In this document: piece after piece, positions 27,027-35,742 of the stretch
Position numbering within the stretch: position 1 is the stretch's first letter
How the letters are laid out: the number at the start of each line of letters is the position of its first letter
Source: CAZDET01 sp964504335
GTDB taxonomy: Bacteria; Bacteroidota; Bacteroidia; Chitinophagales; Saprospiraceae
Length of the DNA stretch: 51,322 bases
NCBI GenBank assembly: GCA_964504335.1
Contig: CAZDET010000035.1
Span: 1-51,322, forward strand
Direction of reading: 5' to 3'
Position numbers and translations under genes: made by a program
The notes under the pieces: generated by a model
What the model saw: only the letters and a program-made list of their open reading frames with translations
Databases searched by the model: none
What the model was told of the DNA's origin: nothing

Positions 27027-28688
27027 GAACCTCGCCGTTAGCCCAAAGAGCCCGTTGAGGCCGAAGATCGGATAGCGAAACCACCGCTGGCGGTTGTTGC
27101 CGGCAATGTTGTTGAGGGTGATAAAGCCGCCGATGCTTTCCGTGAAGAAATATTCAACGGTCATGCTGATATCGAACAGGGCATTGAGGTTGTCGGTATC
27201 TCCCTCGGGCGTGCGGTAGGGGACTCCATTTTCCAGGTAGAAATCGGCCTTTACGATGGCTTTTTCGTCGGGAGTTGTGTAGGCTAATCCACTGTTGAGG
27301 GTGAAGGAGGGCAGGTGGAAGGGTTTCTCTTCGCGTTCGAGGTCGAAGATGTGTTGGGCCACTGTTGCGTTGAACAGGAAGTTCTCGAACAGGGGCAGAA
27401 TGACGGTTCCCTGCAGGGTCACCACGTTAGCGGTATCGTACAAGACGTCAAACCGGGGGATGCTGTCTAAAGGAACGCTTATCGGAAGTTGGAAGAGCGC
27501 CAGGCGGTCGACGTTCTTGTAACTCACCTCGGCACGGTAGGTAGCCCCCGACACGTTGCCCTTTACCCCGCCGTAGAAGCGGTAGTATTCGGAGTTGCGC
27601 AGGCGCAGCCGCGTACGGATGAACGGATTGTATTCGGAAAGCGACCGCAGGTTGTTTTTATACAGCGAACCGTCGGCTCCCACGAAGGCACTCACTACGC
27701 CTTCCACGATATTGGCGGTGGCCTCTACGTCGGGGAAGAAGGTAAAGTCGTCGTTGCTACTCGTCAGATTGAAGCCGAGTTGGAGCTGAAAGCGGTCGCC
27801 GTGTAGGGTGTAGGTGGGATTGAGGTAGAAGTTGTTCAGCGTCTGCCTGGAAGTATCCTTATAATTGGTGAAATCGGTGCGCAGCAGGATGTCGAGTGGA
27901 TCTTTGTCATTGAACCACTTAGTGGCCCGCAGTTGCAGATCGTATCCGTTTTCGCGGGTAGCAAACTCATCGTCGAGCAGGTATATATCGATGCCGGCGC
28001 TGTAGTTGAAATCGGCAACGGTTGGCTTGGCGTTAAAGATGCGCGCGCTCAGGTCTACCATATTAAATCGCTGGCGCACGTCTTCGGGTTCGAAGCTAAA
28101 CGGTTCCTGGCCGGGGTCCAATTCTTCGTTCAAATCATTGTAGCCATAGTAATAAATCGACTGCGTTTGATAGCCCAGCGAGCCTTCTACGGCGGGGCCC
28201 TGCTCGGAATAGAAGGTGCCGTCTACATCGAAGCGGGTGAAGCTGAAGCGCTGATTCTCGATGTCGTTGTCGTTGTTAGCGGAATTGTGAAAGGCGTTGA
28301 AGCCGGCATCGAATTGTTCGTTTTTAGTGTAGTCGTAGCTCAGGTCACCGTAAAAGGCCCGTGGGAAACCCGCTCCGAGTTTAAGATATCCGTTTTTCCC
28401 GGGCTCGGTCCGCTGCCGTCGCAATCCGCGGGGTCGGATCGAAGGCGGCATGTAATCGACGACCACCGGACGGGCAGAGATATTGTATTGCTGTTGTCGC
28501 ACACTCGTATCCAGCGGCGGTAGAATTGGTTGGATGCGCACCCGTTCGGCATCGCCCAGACGAGCTTCGAAGCTGCGCACTACATCCACCTCGCCGGTCG
28601 GTAGATCGTCCTGCCCGTACAGGATAGCAGTAGCGAACAGAAAGCAGGTAATAAAAGGGAGTATGAATTGCTTGGTGTGGTTTGGCAT
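27024..28688 (-). CDS. Plugless outer-membrane barrel, TonB-receptor-like
   Basis: A 554-residue exported protein: signal peptide ending LYGQ, about 70 residues of proline-rich linker (IQPILPPLD, MPPSIRP), then a long run of alternating amphipathic strands typical of a beta-barrel. The final residues include IFGLNGLFGLTARF with a terminal Phe. No plug domain is present, so it is not a normal TonB importer. It lies downstream of the 1,039-residue TPR protein on the same strand, with a phased array between. I recall this barrel/TPR pair as widely kept in Bacteroidota, with no proven function; treat that as memory, not a search result. Confidence 0.78.
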   Translation of the reverse strand: MPNHTKQFILPFITCFLFATAILYGQDDLPTGEVDVVRSFEARLGDAERVRIQPILPPLDTSVRQQQYNISARPVVVDYMPPSIRPRGLRRQRTEPGKNGYLKLGAGFPRAFYGDLSYDYTKNEQFDAGFNAFHNSANNDNDIENQRFSFTRFDVDGTFYSEQGPAVEGSLGYQTQSIYYYGYNDLNEELDPGQEPFSFEPEDVRQRFNMVDLSARIFNAKPTVADFNYSAGIDIYLLDDEFATRENGYDLQLRATKWFNDKDPLDILLRTDFTNYKDTSRQTLNNFYLNPTYTLHGDRFQLQLGFNLTSSNDDFTFFPDVEATANIVEGVVSAFVGADGSLYKNNLRSLSEYNPFIRTRLRLRNSEYYRFYGGVKGNVSGATYRAEVSYKNVDRLALFQLPISVPLDSIPRFDVLYDTANVVTLQGTVILPLFENFLFNATVAQHIFDLEREEKPFHLPSFTLNSGLAYTTPDEKAIVKADFYLENGVPYRTPEGDTDNLNALFDISMTVEYFFTESIGGFITLNNIAGNNRQRWFRYPIFGLNGLFGLTARF

Positions 28689-28730
28689 GTGTTCGTATGT
28701 CTTTAATTGAGACGAATGGGCATTTTTTGG

Positions 28731-28820
28731 TAAGACTTTTAGACCATTAGACCTTTAGGCTTGTAGTCAGTCAGTTTTAAAGGGCTAAAAGTCTAAATAT
28801 CTAAAACCAAAGGGTCTAAT
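28731..28820. repeat. 8-base phased TTAG/CTAA inverted array
   Basis: TTAG at 28739, 28747 and 28755 (then GTAG at 28763 and TCAG at 28771), followed by CTAA at 28785, 28793, 28801 and, with a one-base slip, 28816. The last CTA is the stop codon of the TPR gene. AGACTTTTAG (28733-28742) pairs perfectly with CTAAAAGTCT (28785-28794). It lies between the TPR gene and the barrel gene. Confidence 0.85.
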
Positions 28821-31800
28821 TCCCTCCATTATCCATTTCCAAAAAGTTGCTGGTGTTGGGTTGGCGGTTGAGTCGGCTTTGCTGATTGATCATGGCTTCG
28901 ACGCGATCCAGTTTTGCGGTGGCTTCCTGGACGATGTTCGGGTCTTCATTGTAGTTCTCCAAGAGGGCTTCCAGAGCTGCTCGGGCATTGTACAAATCGC
29001 CCTTGTCGCGCAGGATATCCGACAGGAGTAATACGCTCTTTGCAACCCAGAATGGATAGGCCGAGCTTTCTTTATTGGCGGCCAGGGTCAATTCCTGGGC
29101 GGTGTTGAGGTTCCCTTGTTCGTAGTAGATCAGCGCCCTCAGGTAGCGGGCTTCTGCAGTTTGCTCGTTGTCGCTGTTCTGAACGACGGAATTGAAATTG
29201 CGCAGTGCAGTATTGTAGTCGCGCTGGTCGAAGGCAATTTTTCCGAGGTAGAAAAGTGCGGTTGCTTGTTGCTGTTGCGAGGCGGCCGGATTATTCGCGA
29301 CCTTTTGCGCCTGGGCGGCCACGGCCTGAGTATTCCCGACGCGGTAGGCCGATCGCATAGAGCCCAACTGGGCCTCGAAGCGCAAGCCCGGGTTGTCGGC
29401 GGCTTGTTCCAGGAGCGAGTACAATTCGTAGGATTTCTGGAAGTTCTGCTCGCTGTTGTAGGCGATGATGGCGGCCTTTTCCAGTGCCTTGAGGTAGAAG
29501 CGGCTCGGCCCTTTGCTCACTACGAATTCGTAGTCCTGCAGCGCCTGAGAGTACATCCGTTGCACCGCGTAGCTTTCGGCTCGGTGGTAGTAGGCCGTGA
29601 GGATGTTCTGACCGCGCGGATAGGCGCGAATGTAGTTGGTGTAGCCGTCGATGGCCCGCTGGTAATTGCCGTTTTCGAATTGGACCTCGGCGGCGCGGAA
29701 ATTGATGCTGTCTCGCGAGCGGTTGTCCACTTTGTAGCCGGGAACGGTCTCCAGGAACGCAAAGTATTGATCGGCCTGACCGAGGTCGCGGATGTAGATT
29801 TCCTCCAGCGCCGAGAGTGCGCGGTTGGCCTCGGCAGGAGCGGGGTTGTTGTTCACTACTCGCTTGTAGTAGTTGATGGCTTCCTCCAGGGCTCCCAGGT
29901 TATAATGGATCAGACCTAGCTGCAGCAAGCTTTCGTTAACCAGATCCGAGCTGGTTTGGTAGCGCTGCACCAGCTGCTTGTACGGGTTGATGGCCTGTTG
30001 CAACTGGCGGATACCTTGGTAGGTCTGGCCCAACTGGAAGAGCGCATCGTCGGCATATTCACTTTGAGGATACTGGTTGGCAATTTGCTCTAGCGCCAGA
30101 ATTTTCTGAGCCGGGCGGTTGAGTAGCCCCTCGATGATTGCCTTTTGGTACAGCGCGTAGATGTAGCCGGAATAGCGATTGTTGACAGCCTCGTCGTAGT
30201 AGGTGACGGCCTGGGCGTACTGGTTGCGCTTGAAGTAAGCGTCGCCGGTGCGCAGCACGGCGTCGCCGAGAATATTTTCCCGCACGGTTTCATCGGCAAT
30301 GAAGTTGCGGTTGCGCTTGATGTCTTCGACGGTGGCCCGGAAGTAATCGAGGGCTGCCGGATAGTTTTCTTGCTTCAGGAAGTTGTAGCCGAGCAGGTAG
30401 TTGCCCGTAAAGATGGAGGACTGTGGCGGCAGGTTGTTCGTGCTGCGCGCCAGGGTCAGAAATTGGTTGAGGTAGTTGATGCTACCGTTGTAATCTTCTC
30501 GCTGGTAGGCGATGTCGGCGAGCCAGTAGAGTGCCTGGGCCCGGTAGTTCTGATCCAGGGGTGTTTGCAGCGAGCGCTGCAGGTAGAATTCCGCCTGTTG
30601 TACACTGTCGGTCCCCAGCAATTGCAGCCCCCGGAGGAAGGTGACACGCTGGTAGGCTTCGTTGAGTTCGGGAGTTTTATTGGGGATGCGTTCCAGGACG
30701 GTCAATGCCTGCGCATAGTCGCGGTAGGAGAGAAAAATATCTCCCATCAGGCGTTGGGCGTCGAGGTAGTAGCGGCTCGTCGGTTGAATTAGTTGGAGGG
30801 CGGTCACGGCCTCGCGCGGATCGCGCAGCTCGTAGCTGAGTTTGGCGTAGTTGAAGGTCGATTCTTCCTGAATGGCGATATCGTAACTCATCCGCATAGC
30901 ATTGCCGAACGCATAGCGGGCGGAGGTGCGATCTCCCTGGCGCAGGTAGGTGTCGGCCAGGTAGTAATTGGCCGATTGCCCCAGCTGCGAATTCAGACCG
31001 CTGATTTCTTTAAACGCTTCTTGGGCGGGTTCGTACTTGCCGTTTTGATATTGGGTGAATCCGAGCTGGTAAAACTCTTCCTCGCGGAGCCGGTTGGTGC
31101 GTTCGGCGTAGTATTCGAGGTAGGGAAGTGCCTGCTGGTATTCGCCCCGTTCGAAGTAAGCCTGCCCGATGAGCTGCCGGATTTCCTTCTCGTTACGCAG
31201 CTTGGTATCGGCTAATTTCGGGACGGCGTAGGCGATGAGTTCGTCGTACTTGCCCTGGGCAAAATAGATTTGCGCCAGGTAGTAGGGGATGTAGTCTTTG
31301 TAGGTATTCGACCGCTCGACGATCCGAAACTGGCGGACGGCTGCGTCGTAATTGCCTTCGAAGAATTCGAGGAGGCCGAGGTAGTAATTGGTCGGATAGT
31401 AGTATTCGTTTTGGACGTCTTTGCTTTCGCGAAAGTAATTTTTTGCCCGCGCGAATTCCTTCTGCACGAAATAGCTGTAGCCCGTCCGGAAATTGACCTC
31501 GGCGCGCTGTTCGCGGGTCAAACCGCTGCGCGGAACGCGCAGGAAGTACTCGATGGATTTTTCGTAGTCGGCTTCGTTGAAGTAATAGTTTGCGATTTCA
31601 ATAAGCGCCTGATTGGCGATGGGATCCGGCGAATAGCGGCGCACGAAATCGAGAATGAGAATTTCGCCGTCCGGTTGCTCCAATTTCACGGCGGTTCGGG
31701 CGTAGCCGAGTTCAGCCTTTTGGCGCAGCAGTTCGGCCTCGAATTCATTGAGGGGCTGCAGGAGCTCGATGGTTTCGCCGTATTCCGATTGCGCTTTGGC

Positions 31801-31935
31801 AAAGAGGTTTTGGTCGTCGAAGCGTTCTGCTCGCTTGAAGGAGCGGAAGGCCTCTGTGTAAACAGTAGTTTGCTGGGCGAACAGGGGGAGCGTATAGGTC
31901 CAGACCGCCAGCAAAATCAGTATTTGCTTGGTCAT
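28816..31935 (-). CDS. Large exported TPR protein
   Basis: A 1,039-residue protein with a signal peptide (ends LFAQ) and then tetratricopeptide-like helical repeats over nearly its whole length, for example YLPYLEYYAERTNRLR-type and ALYQKAIIEGLLNRPAQKI-type units. TPR superhelices hold other proteins, so this is likely a periplasmic scaffold. The ATG at 31935 is chosen because it starts directly before the signal; one at 31971 would add twelve residues. Upstream of the plugless barrel on the same strand. The partner is probably that barrel, by position only. Confidence 0.85.
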   Translation of the reverse strand: MTKQILILLAVWTYTLPLFAQQTTVYTEAFRSFKRAERFDDQNLFAKAQSEYGETIELLQPLNEFEAELLRQKAELGYARTAVKLEQPDGEILILDFVRRYSPDPIANQALIEIANYYFNEADYEKSIEYFLRVPRSGLTREQRAEVNFRTGYSYFVQKEFARAKNYFRESKDVQNEYYYPTNYYLGLLEFFEGNYDAAVRQFRIVERSNTYKDYIPYYLAQIYFAQGKYDELIAYAVPKLADTKLRNEKEIRQLIGQAYFERGEYQQALPYLEYYAERTNRLREEEFYQLGFTQYQNGKYEPAQEAFKEISGLNSQLGQSANYYLADTYLRQGDRTSARYAFGNAMRMSYDIAIQEESTFNYAKLSYELRDPREAVTALQLIQPTSRYYLDAQRLMGDIFLSYRDYAQALTVLERIPNKTPELNEAYQRVTFLRGLQLLGTDSVQQAEFYLQRSLQTPLDQNYRAQALYWLADIAYQREDYNGSINYLNQFLTLARSTNNLPPQSSIFTGNYLLGYNFLKQENYPAALDYFRATVEDIKRNRNFIADETVRENILGDAVLRTGDAYFKRNQYAQAVTYYDEAVNNRYSGYIYALYQKAIIEGLLNRPAQKILALEQIANQYPQSEYADDALFQLGQTYQGIRQLQQAINPYKQLVQRYQTSSDLVNESLLQLGLIHYNLGALEEAINYYKRVVNNNPAPAEANRALSALEEIYIRDLGQADQYFAFLETVPGYKVDNRSRDSINFRAAEVQFENGNYQRAIDGYTNYIRAYPRGQNILTAYYHRAESYAVQRMYSQALQDYEFVVSKGPSRFYLKALEKAAIIAYNSEQNFQKSYELYSLLEQAADNPGLRFEAQLGSMRSAYRVGNTQAVAAQAQKVANNPAASQQQQATALFYLGKIAFDQRDYNTALRNFNSVVQNSDNEQTAEARYLRALIYYEQGNLNTAQELTLAANKESSAYPFWVAKSVLLLSDILRDKGDLYNARAALEALLENYNEDPNIVQEATAKLDRVEAMINQQSRLNRQPNTSNFLEMDNGGN

Positions 31936-32044
31936 TATGGGTAGTTTGGTTGAAATGATTGTGGTGCTCATGCGATTATCTTAACGTTTGATGAGCTACC
32001 AAATGTTGTTTTTGCAATTAAAGAGAATGCTCCTGCTACCCCCT

Positions 32045-33343
32045 CTAACCCTTCTCCTCCGCAAATTCGGCTACGGCCCGGGCAATGATAGTGCAACACT
32101 CTTCGAGTTGCGGTTCGGTCATGATGAGCGGCGGGGCAAAGCGAATGATGTTGCCGTGCGTCGGCTTGGCGAGCAGGCCGTGGTCGGCCAGCCTCAGGCA
32201 AAGATCACGGGCCGTACTGCTTTCCGGACTGTCGTTGATGAGTACGGCATTGAGCAGGCCGCGTCCGCGCACGAGTTTGAGTAATTTCGGAAACTGATCG
32301 ACGAGTTCCTGCATGCGTTCGCGAAAGAGGACGCCGAGGCGTCGGGCATTCAGCATGAGGTGTTCGTCCACAATCACTTCGAGCGCTGTGGTAGCGACGG
32401 CACAGCCAAGCGGATTACCGCCAAAGGTCGAACCGTGTGTGCCGGGTTGAATAACCTCCATGACCGGATCATCTGCCAGAATAGCCGAGACCGGATACAC
32501 CCCGCCGGAGATGGCCTTGCCAAGAATCAGAATATCGGGGCGCGTGTAAGTAGCTTCCTGCCGTTCGCATTTGCGCTGGCAACTGCAGTTGCCGCAAATA
32601 CTCAGCATGCTGCCCGTTCTTCCGATGCCCGTTTGAATTTCGTCGGCCAAAAAAAGCACGTTGTGCTCCCGGCAAAGTGCCGCTGCCCGCGGGATGAAAT
32701 CGACTGCGGGCACGTTGACACCCGCCTCTCCCTGGATGGGTTCCACCATGAAGCCTGCAACGCGTTCGCCCTTTTCCCGGAGCAGTTGCTGGAGGGCATC
32801 CAGATCGTCGTAGGGAATGGAAATGAACCCCGGCGTGTAGGGGCCGAACCGGCCTCTGGAATTTGGGTCGGAAGAAAAGGAAATGATCGTGGTGGTGCGG
32901 CCGTGGAAGTTCTGCCCGCAGACGATGATGAGGGCTTCATCCGTGGGAATGCCCTTTTTTTCGTAGCCCCACTTTCGGCAGATTTTTATGGCCGTCTCAA
33001 CGGCTTCGGCACCGGTATTCATTGGCAGCACCTTGTCGAAGCCGAAAAACTCGGTAATGTACTGCTCGTAGGGGCCCAACCGATCGTTGAAGAAGGCGCG
33101 GGAGGTGAGGGTCAATTCCCGAGCCTGATCGATGAGCGCCTGCACGATGCGGGGGTGGCAGTGGCCCTGATTGACCGCAGAGTAGGCCGAGAGAAAATCG
33201 TAGTACTGTTTTCCCTCTACATCCCACAGGTGGACCCCCCGGCCGCGCTTGAGTACTACCGGGAGTGGATGGTAGTTGTGCGCTCCGTATTGGTCTTCGA
33301 GGTTAATGTAATCCTGGGAGGATAATGCGGTCGTTGTATCCAT
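32045..33343 (-). CDS. rocD: Ornithine aminotransferase with a cysteine cluster
   Basis: Transfers the delta-amino group of ornithine to 2-oxoglutarate, giving glutamate semialdehyde; PLP-dependent class III. Motifs are intact: the ADEIQTGIGRTG strand and the RPDILILGKAISGGVYPVSA segment with the PLP lysine. Between them, where most family members have a short loop, sits CGNCSCQRKC, with Cys250, Cys253, Cys255 and Cys259. This could bind a metal or Fe-S cluster or act as a redox switch. At 432 residues the rest is normal length. It is on the same strand as, but not clearly in operon with, the T9SS gene 59 bases upstream. Confidence 0.93.
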   Translation of the reverse strand: MDTTTALSSQDYINLEDQYGAHNYHPLPVVLKRGRGVHLWDVEGKQYYDFLSAYSAVNQGHCHPRIVQALIDQARELTLTSRAFFNDRLGPYEQYITEFFGFDKVLPMNTGAEAVETAIKICRKWGYEKKGIPTDEALIIVCGQNFHGRTTTIISFSSDPNSRGRFGPYTPGFISIPYDDLDALQQLLREKGERVAGFMVEPIQGEAGVNVPAVDFIPRAAALCREHNVLFLADEIQTGIGRTGSMLSICGNCSCQRKCERQEATYTRPDILILGKAISGGVYPVSAILADDPVMEVIQPGTHGSTFGGNPLGCAVATTALEVIVDEHLMLNARRLGVLFRERMQELVDQFPKLLKLVRGRGLLNAVLINDSPESSTARDLCLRLADHGLLAKPTHGNIIRFAPPLIMTEPQLEECCTIIARAVAEFAEEKG

Positions 33344-33402
33344 GGGGAATTTTTTATCGCTTTGCCCGTAAATATAGCGGGTTGTAATCGGATTTCAGTG
33401 GT

Positions 33403-35658
33403 TTACTGCACGAGTAGTCGACGATGCACCAGCCGGCCGTCGGGCAACTCGACCTGAAGCAAATAGGCACCCTGCGGTAAGCCCCTGAGCGGCAGTTGTT
33501 GCTGCGCCTGGTTGGATTGCCACTGGCGCAGCACCTGGCCCGTAAGATGCAGCAAGCGGATGCGGTGACCACCGGTCGGCAGCCCGGTGATGGTGACCTG
33601 ATCAGTTGCTGGATTGGGAAAGAGCTCGATATTAGTTAGATCGGGGAAGGCTTCTCCAACGGAAACGACGGGAGCCGCGTCGATATTGGTCTGGAATAAA
33701 CTGATTCCCCCCCGGAAATTACCCACCACCAGGTCGAGCAAACCATCTCCGTTGAAGTCGGCCGTGGCGGGATGAGTAAAGGAACCTAATCGTAGATTGC
33801 CCAACTGTTCAGTAATCGGCACAAAGGCTTGCTGCAAATCGTCGACCGGTACCGGGTAATAGGCGAGGGGGCCGGCTCTGCTTCCTGTCAGCAGGTAGGG
33901 GCCATCGGTCGTGCCGGTCATCCAGGCGGAACTGTAGCCGGTGGAAAATCCCGGAACCCGGGTATCGATACTCCCGAATTGGTTATTGTTCGGTGCTACG
34001 CTCGGATCTGGCTCAAACTGCGGATTCTGGGCCGTGCCGGTATTCGGAAAAAAGTTGATGTTTCCACTGCGCTCGCCCACCACCAGGTCGGGTAGTTCGT
34101 CGCCGTTTACATCGATGATTTGGGGTACGGACGACAAGCCGATGTCGATATTCTGGTAACCGTACTGAAAAGGGGCAAAAGCCGCAGGTGCGTTCGGGCC
34201 GGCCGTATTTTCGGCGTAAAAGAGCTGCCCGTTGATTTCACCTACCAGCAAGTCTTCGTCGCCGTCGCCATCCAGATCGCCGAAGGCGGGGGTGAAGTCG
34301 AAGGAGGAAGTGCTGAACTGCTGCATGTCCAAGTAGTTGGAATCGATTAGCTCGAAGGCCGGATTTTCAAGGGTGCCGGTATTCTCCAGTAAAAACAAGC
34401 GCGTATCCGTATCGCCGAGGGGCCGGAAAAAGCTGGAGTTGCCCACCACCAGGTCCAGCAGGCCATCGGCATTGTAATCGAAGGGAACGGGGCGTGCCCC
34501 GCTTCCGAAATCAATCATTTCTTCAATCAACAAGGAGCGCGTTTGCAGCGAGAATTGTGGCTGCGCGTCGGTACCGGTATTTTGGTAGTACCAAAGGGCA
34601 TTGAGGTCGGCGGCATTCAGCCGGAAATTGGGACTGGCCAGGAGGTCGCGTTGCCCGTCGTTGTTGACGTCCAGGTAAAACGCGGCCGGAAAAAGGGGAA
34701 TATCAGCTGGTACATCCTGACTCGGGAAGGTGGCATCCTGGGTGCTGATCCAGGCCTGTTCGCAGGTGCCGGTGTTGAACCCGAGCGTGAGTTCGCGGAA
34801 CGAAATATCTCCAAGTAATAAATCTTTAAGGCCGTTGCCGTCGGCATCGAAGGTGAGCAGGGTGGAGCCGGCGTGGCGTGGCTGGGCCGTGGTGGGTGCC
34901 TGCAATCGGTTGACGCATTCGCCCGGGGCGGGCGCCAGATCGATGGCATTGCCCAGGCCGCTCTCGAAGATGCCGCCCCAGCAATCGTCGTTGAGCGTAA
35001 ATAGGAGGCTATCGAGCCCAAATCCCCGTTCGATGGACTGGTTTTGATAGAATTCGACGTATCCGCCGCTCTGATTGAAGGTGAGGATGTCGAGATCGCC
35101 GTCGCAGTCGATATCGTCTACGGCCGGATAGTCGATATTCGTCACGTAAATTTGGGTTTGGTTGCCCGTGGCCAGGGGAAACGCCAAAATGTTGAGTTCG
35201 TAGTCCGTATTGAATCGACGGAAGGCGAGCTCATTTCCAGACGTGTAGTAGCCAGTGTACACCTTGATGCCGGGAGCGAGGGTGTTAGCGTAGGCGAAGA
35301 TATCCTGAATGCCATCGCCGTTGAAGTCGCGTAGCAGCACCCAATCGGTCAGGTCGGGAAACAGCTGGCTGTAGGCCGGTGCGTACTCGTAGTCGACCTG
35401 ATCCGGAGTGCCCCGGTTGAGGAAGGTCAGTTGGGTATTCCCCGTTCGGTCGAAAATGTAGAGGTCGTCCACCTGATCGTTGTTGAGATCCACGGCCGAG
35501 AGTTGGGGGTTGTTCAGCCCTCCTACCCAGGCGAGGGGCAAGGGCTTTTCGGGGGTGGATACCGGGACCTCCCAGAGGGTCACCGAAGGGGCCTGCCCCC
35601 AGAGCGAACAGCCTGTCAGGAGGGTCATTCCGTATATAAGAGCCTGGAAAATGCGCAT
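33403..35658 (-). CDS. FG-GAP/VCBS repeat protein with T9SS type A sorting domain
   Basis: A 751-residue secreted surface protein. At least nine calcium-type FG-GAP/VCBS loops follow each other (for example DFNGDGIQDIFAY, DIDCDGDLDILTF, DLDGDGDEDLLVGE, DFNGDGLLDLVVGNF), which fold as a beta-propeller like an integrin head. The last 75 residues (IELFPNPATDQVTITGL to the end) are a type A sorting domain for type IX secretion and cell-surface attachment. The N-terminus is ambiguous: LLTGC could be a lipobox, but LWGQ fits signal peptidase I, which is normal for T9SS cargo. Confidence 0.9.
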   Translation of the reverse strand: MRIFQALIYGMTLLTGCSLWGQAPSVTLWEVPVSTPEKPLPLAWVGGLNNPQLSAVDLNNDQVDDLYIFDRTGNTQLTFLNRGTPDQVDYEYAPAYSQLFPDLTDWVLLRDFNGDGIQDIFAYANTLAPGIKVYTGYYTSGNELAFRRFNTDYELNILAFPLATGNQTQIYVTNIDYPAVDDIDCDGDLDILTFNQSGGYVEFYQNQSIERGFGLDSLLFTLNDDCWGGIFESGLGNAIDLAPAPGECVNRLQAPTTAQPRHAGSTLLTFDADGNGLKDLLLGDISFRELTLGFNTGTCEQAWISTQDATFPSQDVPADIPLFPAAFYLDVNNDGQRDLLASPNFRLNAADLNALWYYQNTGTDAQPQFSLQTRSLLIEEMIDFGSGARPVPFDYNADGLLDLVVGNSSFFRPLGDTDTRLFLLENTGTLENPAFELIDSNYLDMQQFSTSSFDFTPAFGDLDGDGDEDLLVGEINGQLFYAENTAGPNAPAAFAPFQYGYQNIDIGLSSVPQIIDVNGDELPDLVVGERSGNINFFPNTGTAQNPQFEPDPSVAPNNNQFGSIDTRVPGFSTGYSSAWMTGTTDGPYLLTGSRAGPLAYYPVPVDDLQQAFVPITEQLGNLRLGSFTHPATADFNGDGLLDLVVGNFRGGISLFQTNIDAAPVVSVGEAFPDLTNIELFPNPATDQVTITGLPTGGHRIRLLHLTGQVLRQWQSNQAQQQLPLRGLPQGAYLLQVELPDGRLVHRRLLVQ

Positions 35659-35742
35659 TTTGTGCTTTGGCGTTTTATTCGTTGCTTTGAAATTACCTAT
35701 GAAGTCTAAACGACTTCTATATAATAAACAGGTCGCGGCCTT

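Noticed and set aside
27024..28688. Ordinary TonB-dependent receptor
   Set aside because: No plug domain and no TonB-box-like start; it is annotated as a plugless barrel instead.
28731..28820. CRISPR array
   Set aside because: The repeat unit is only 8 bases, there are no 25-40-base repeats with unique spacers, and no cas genes.
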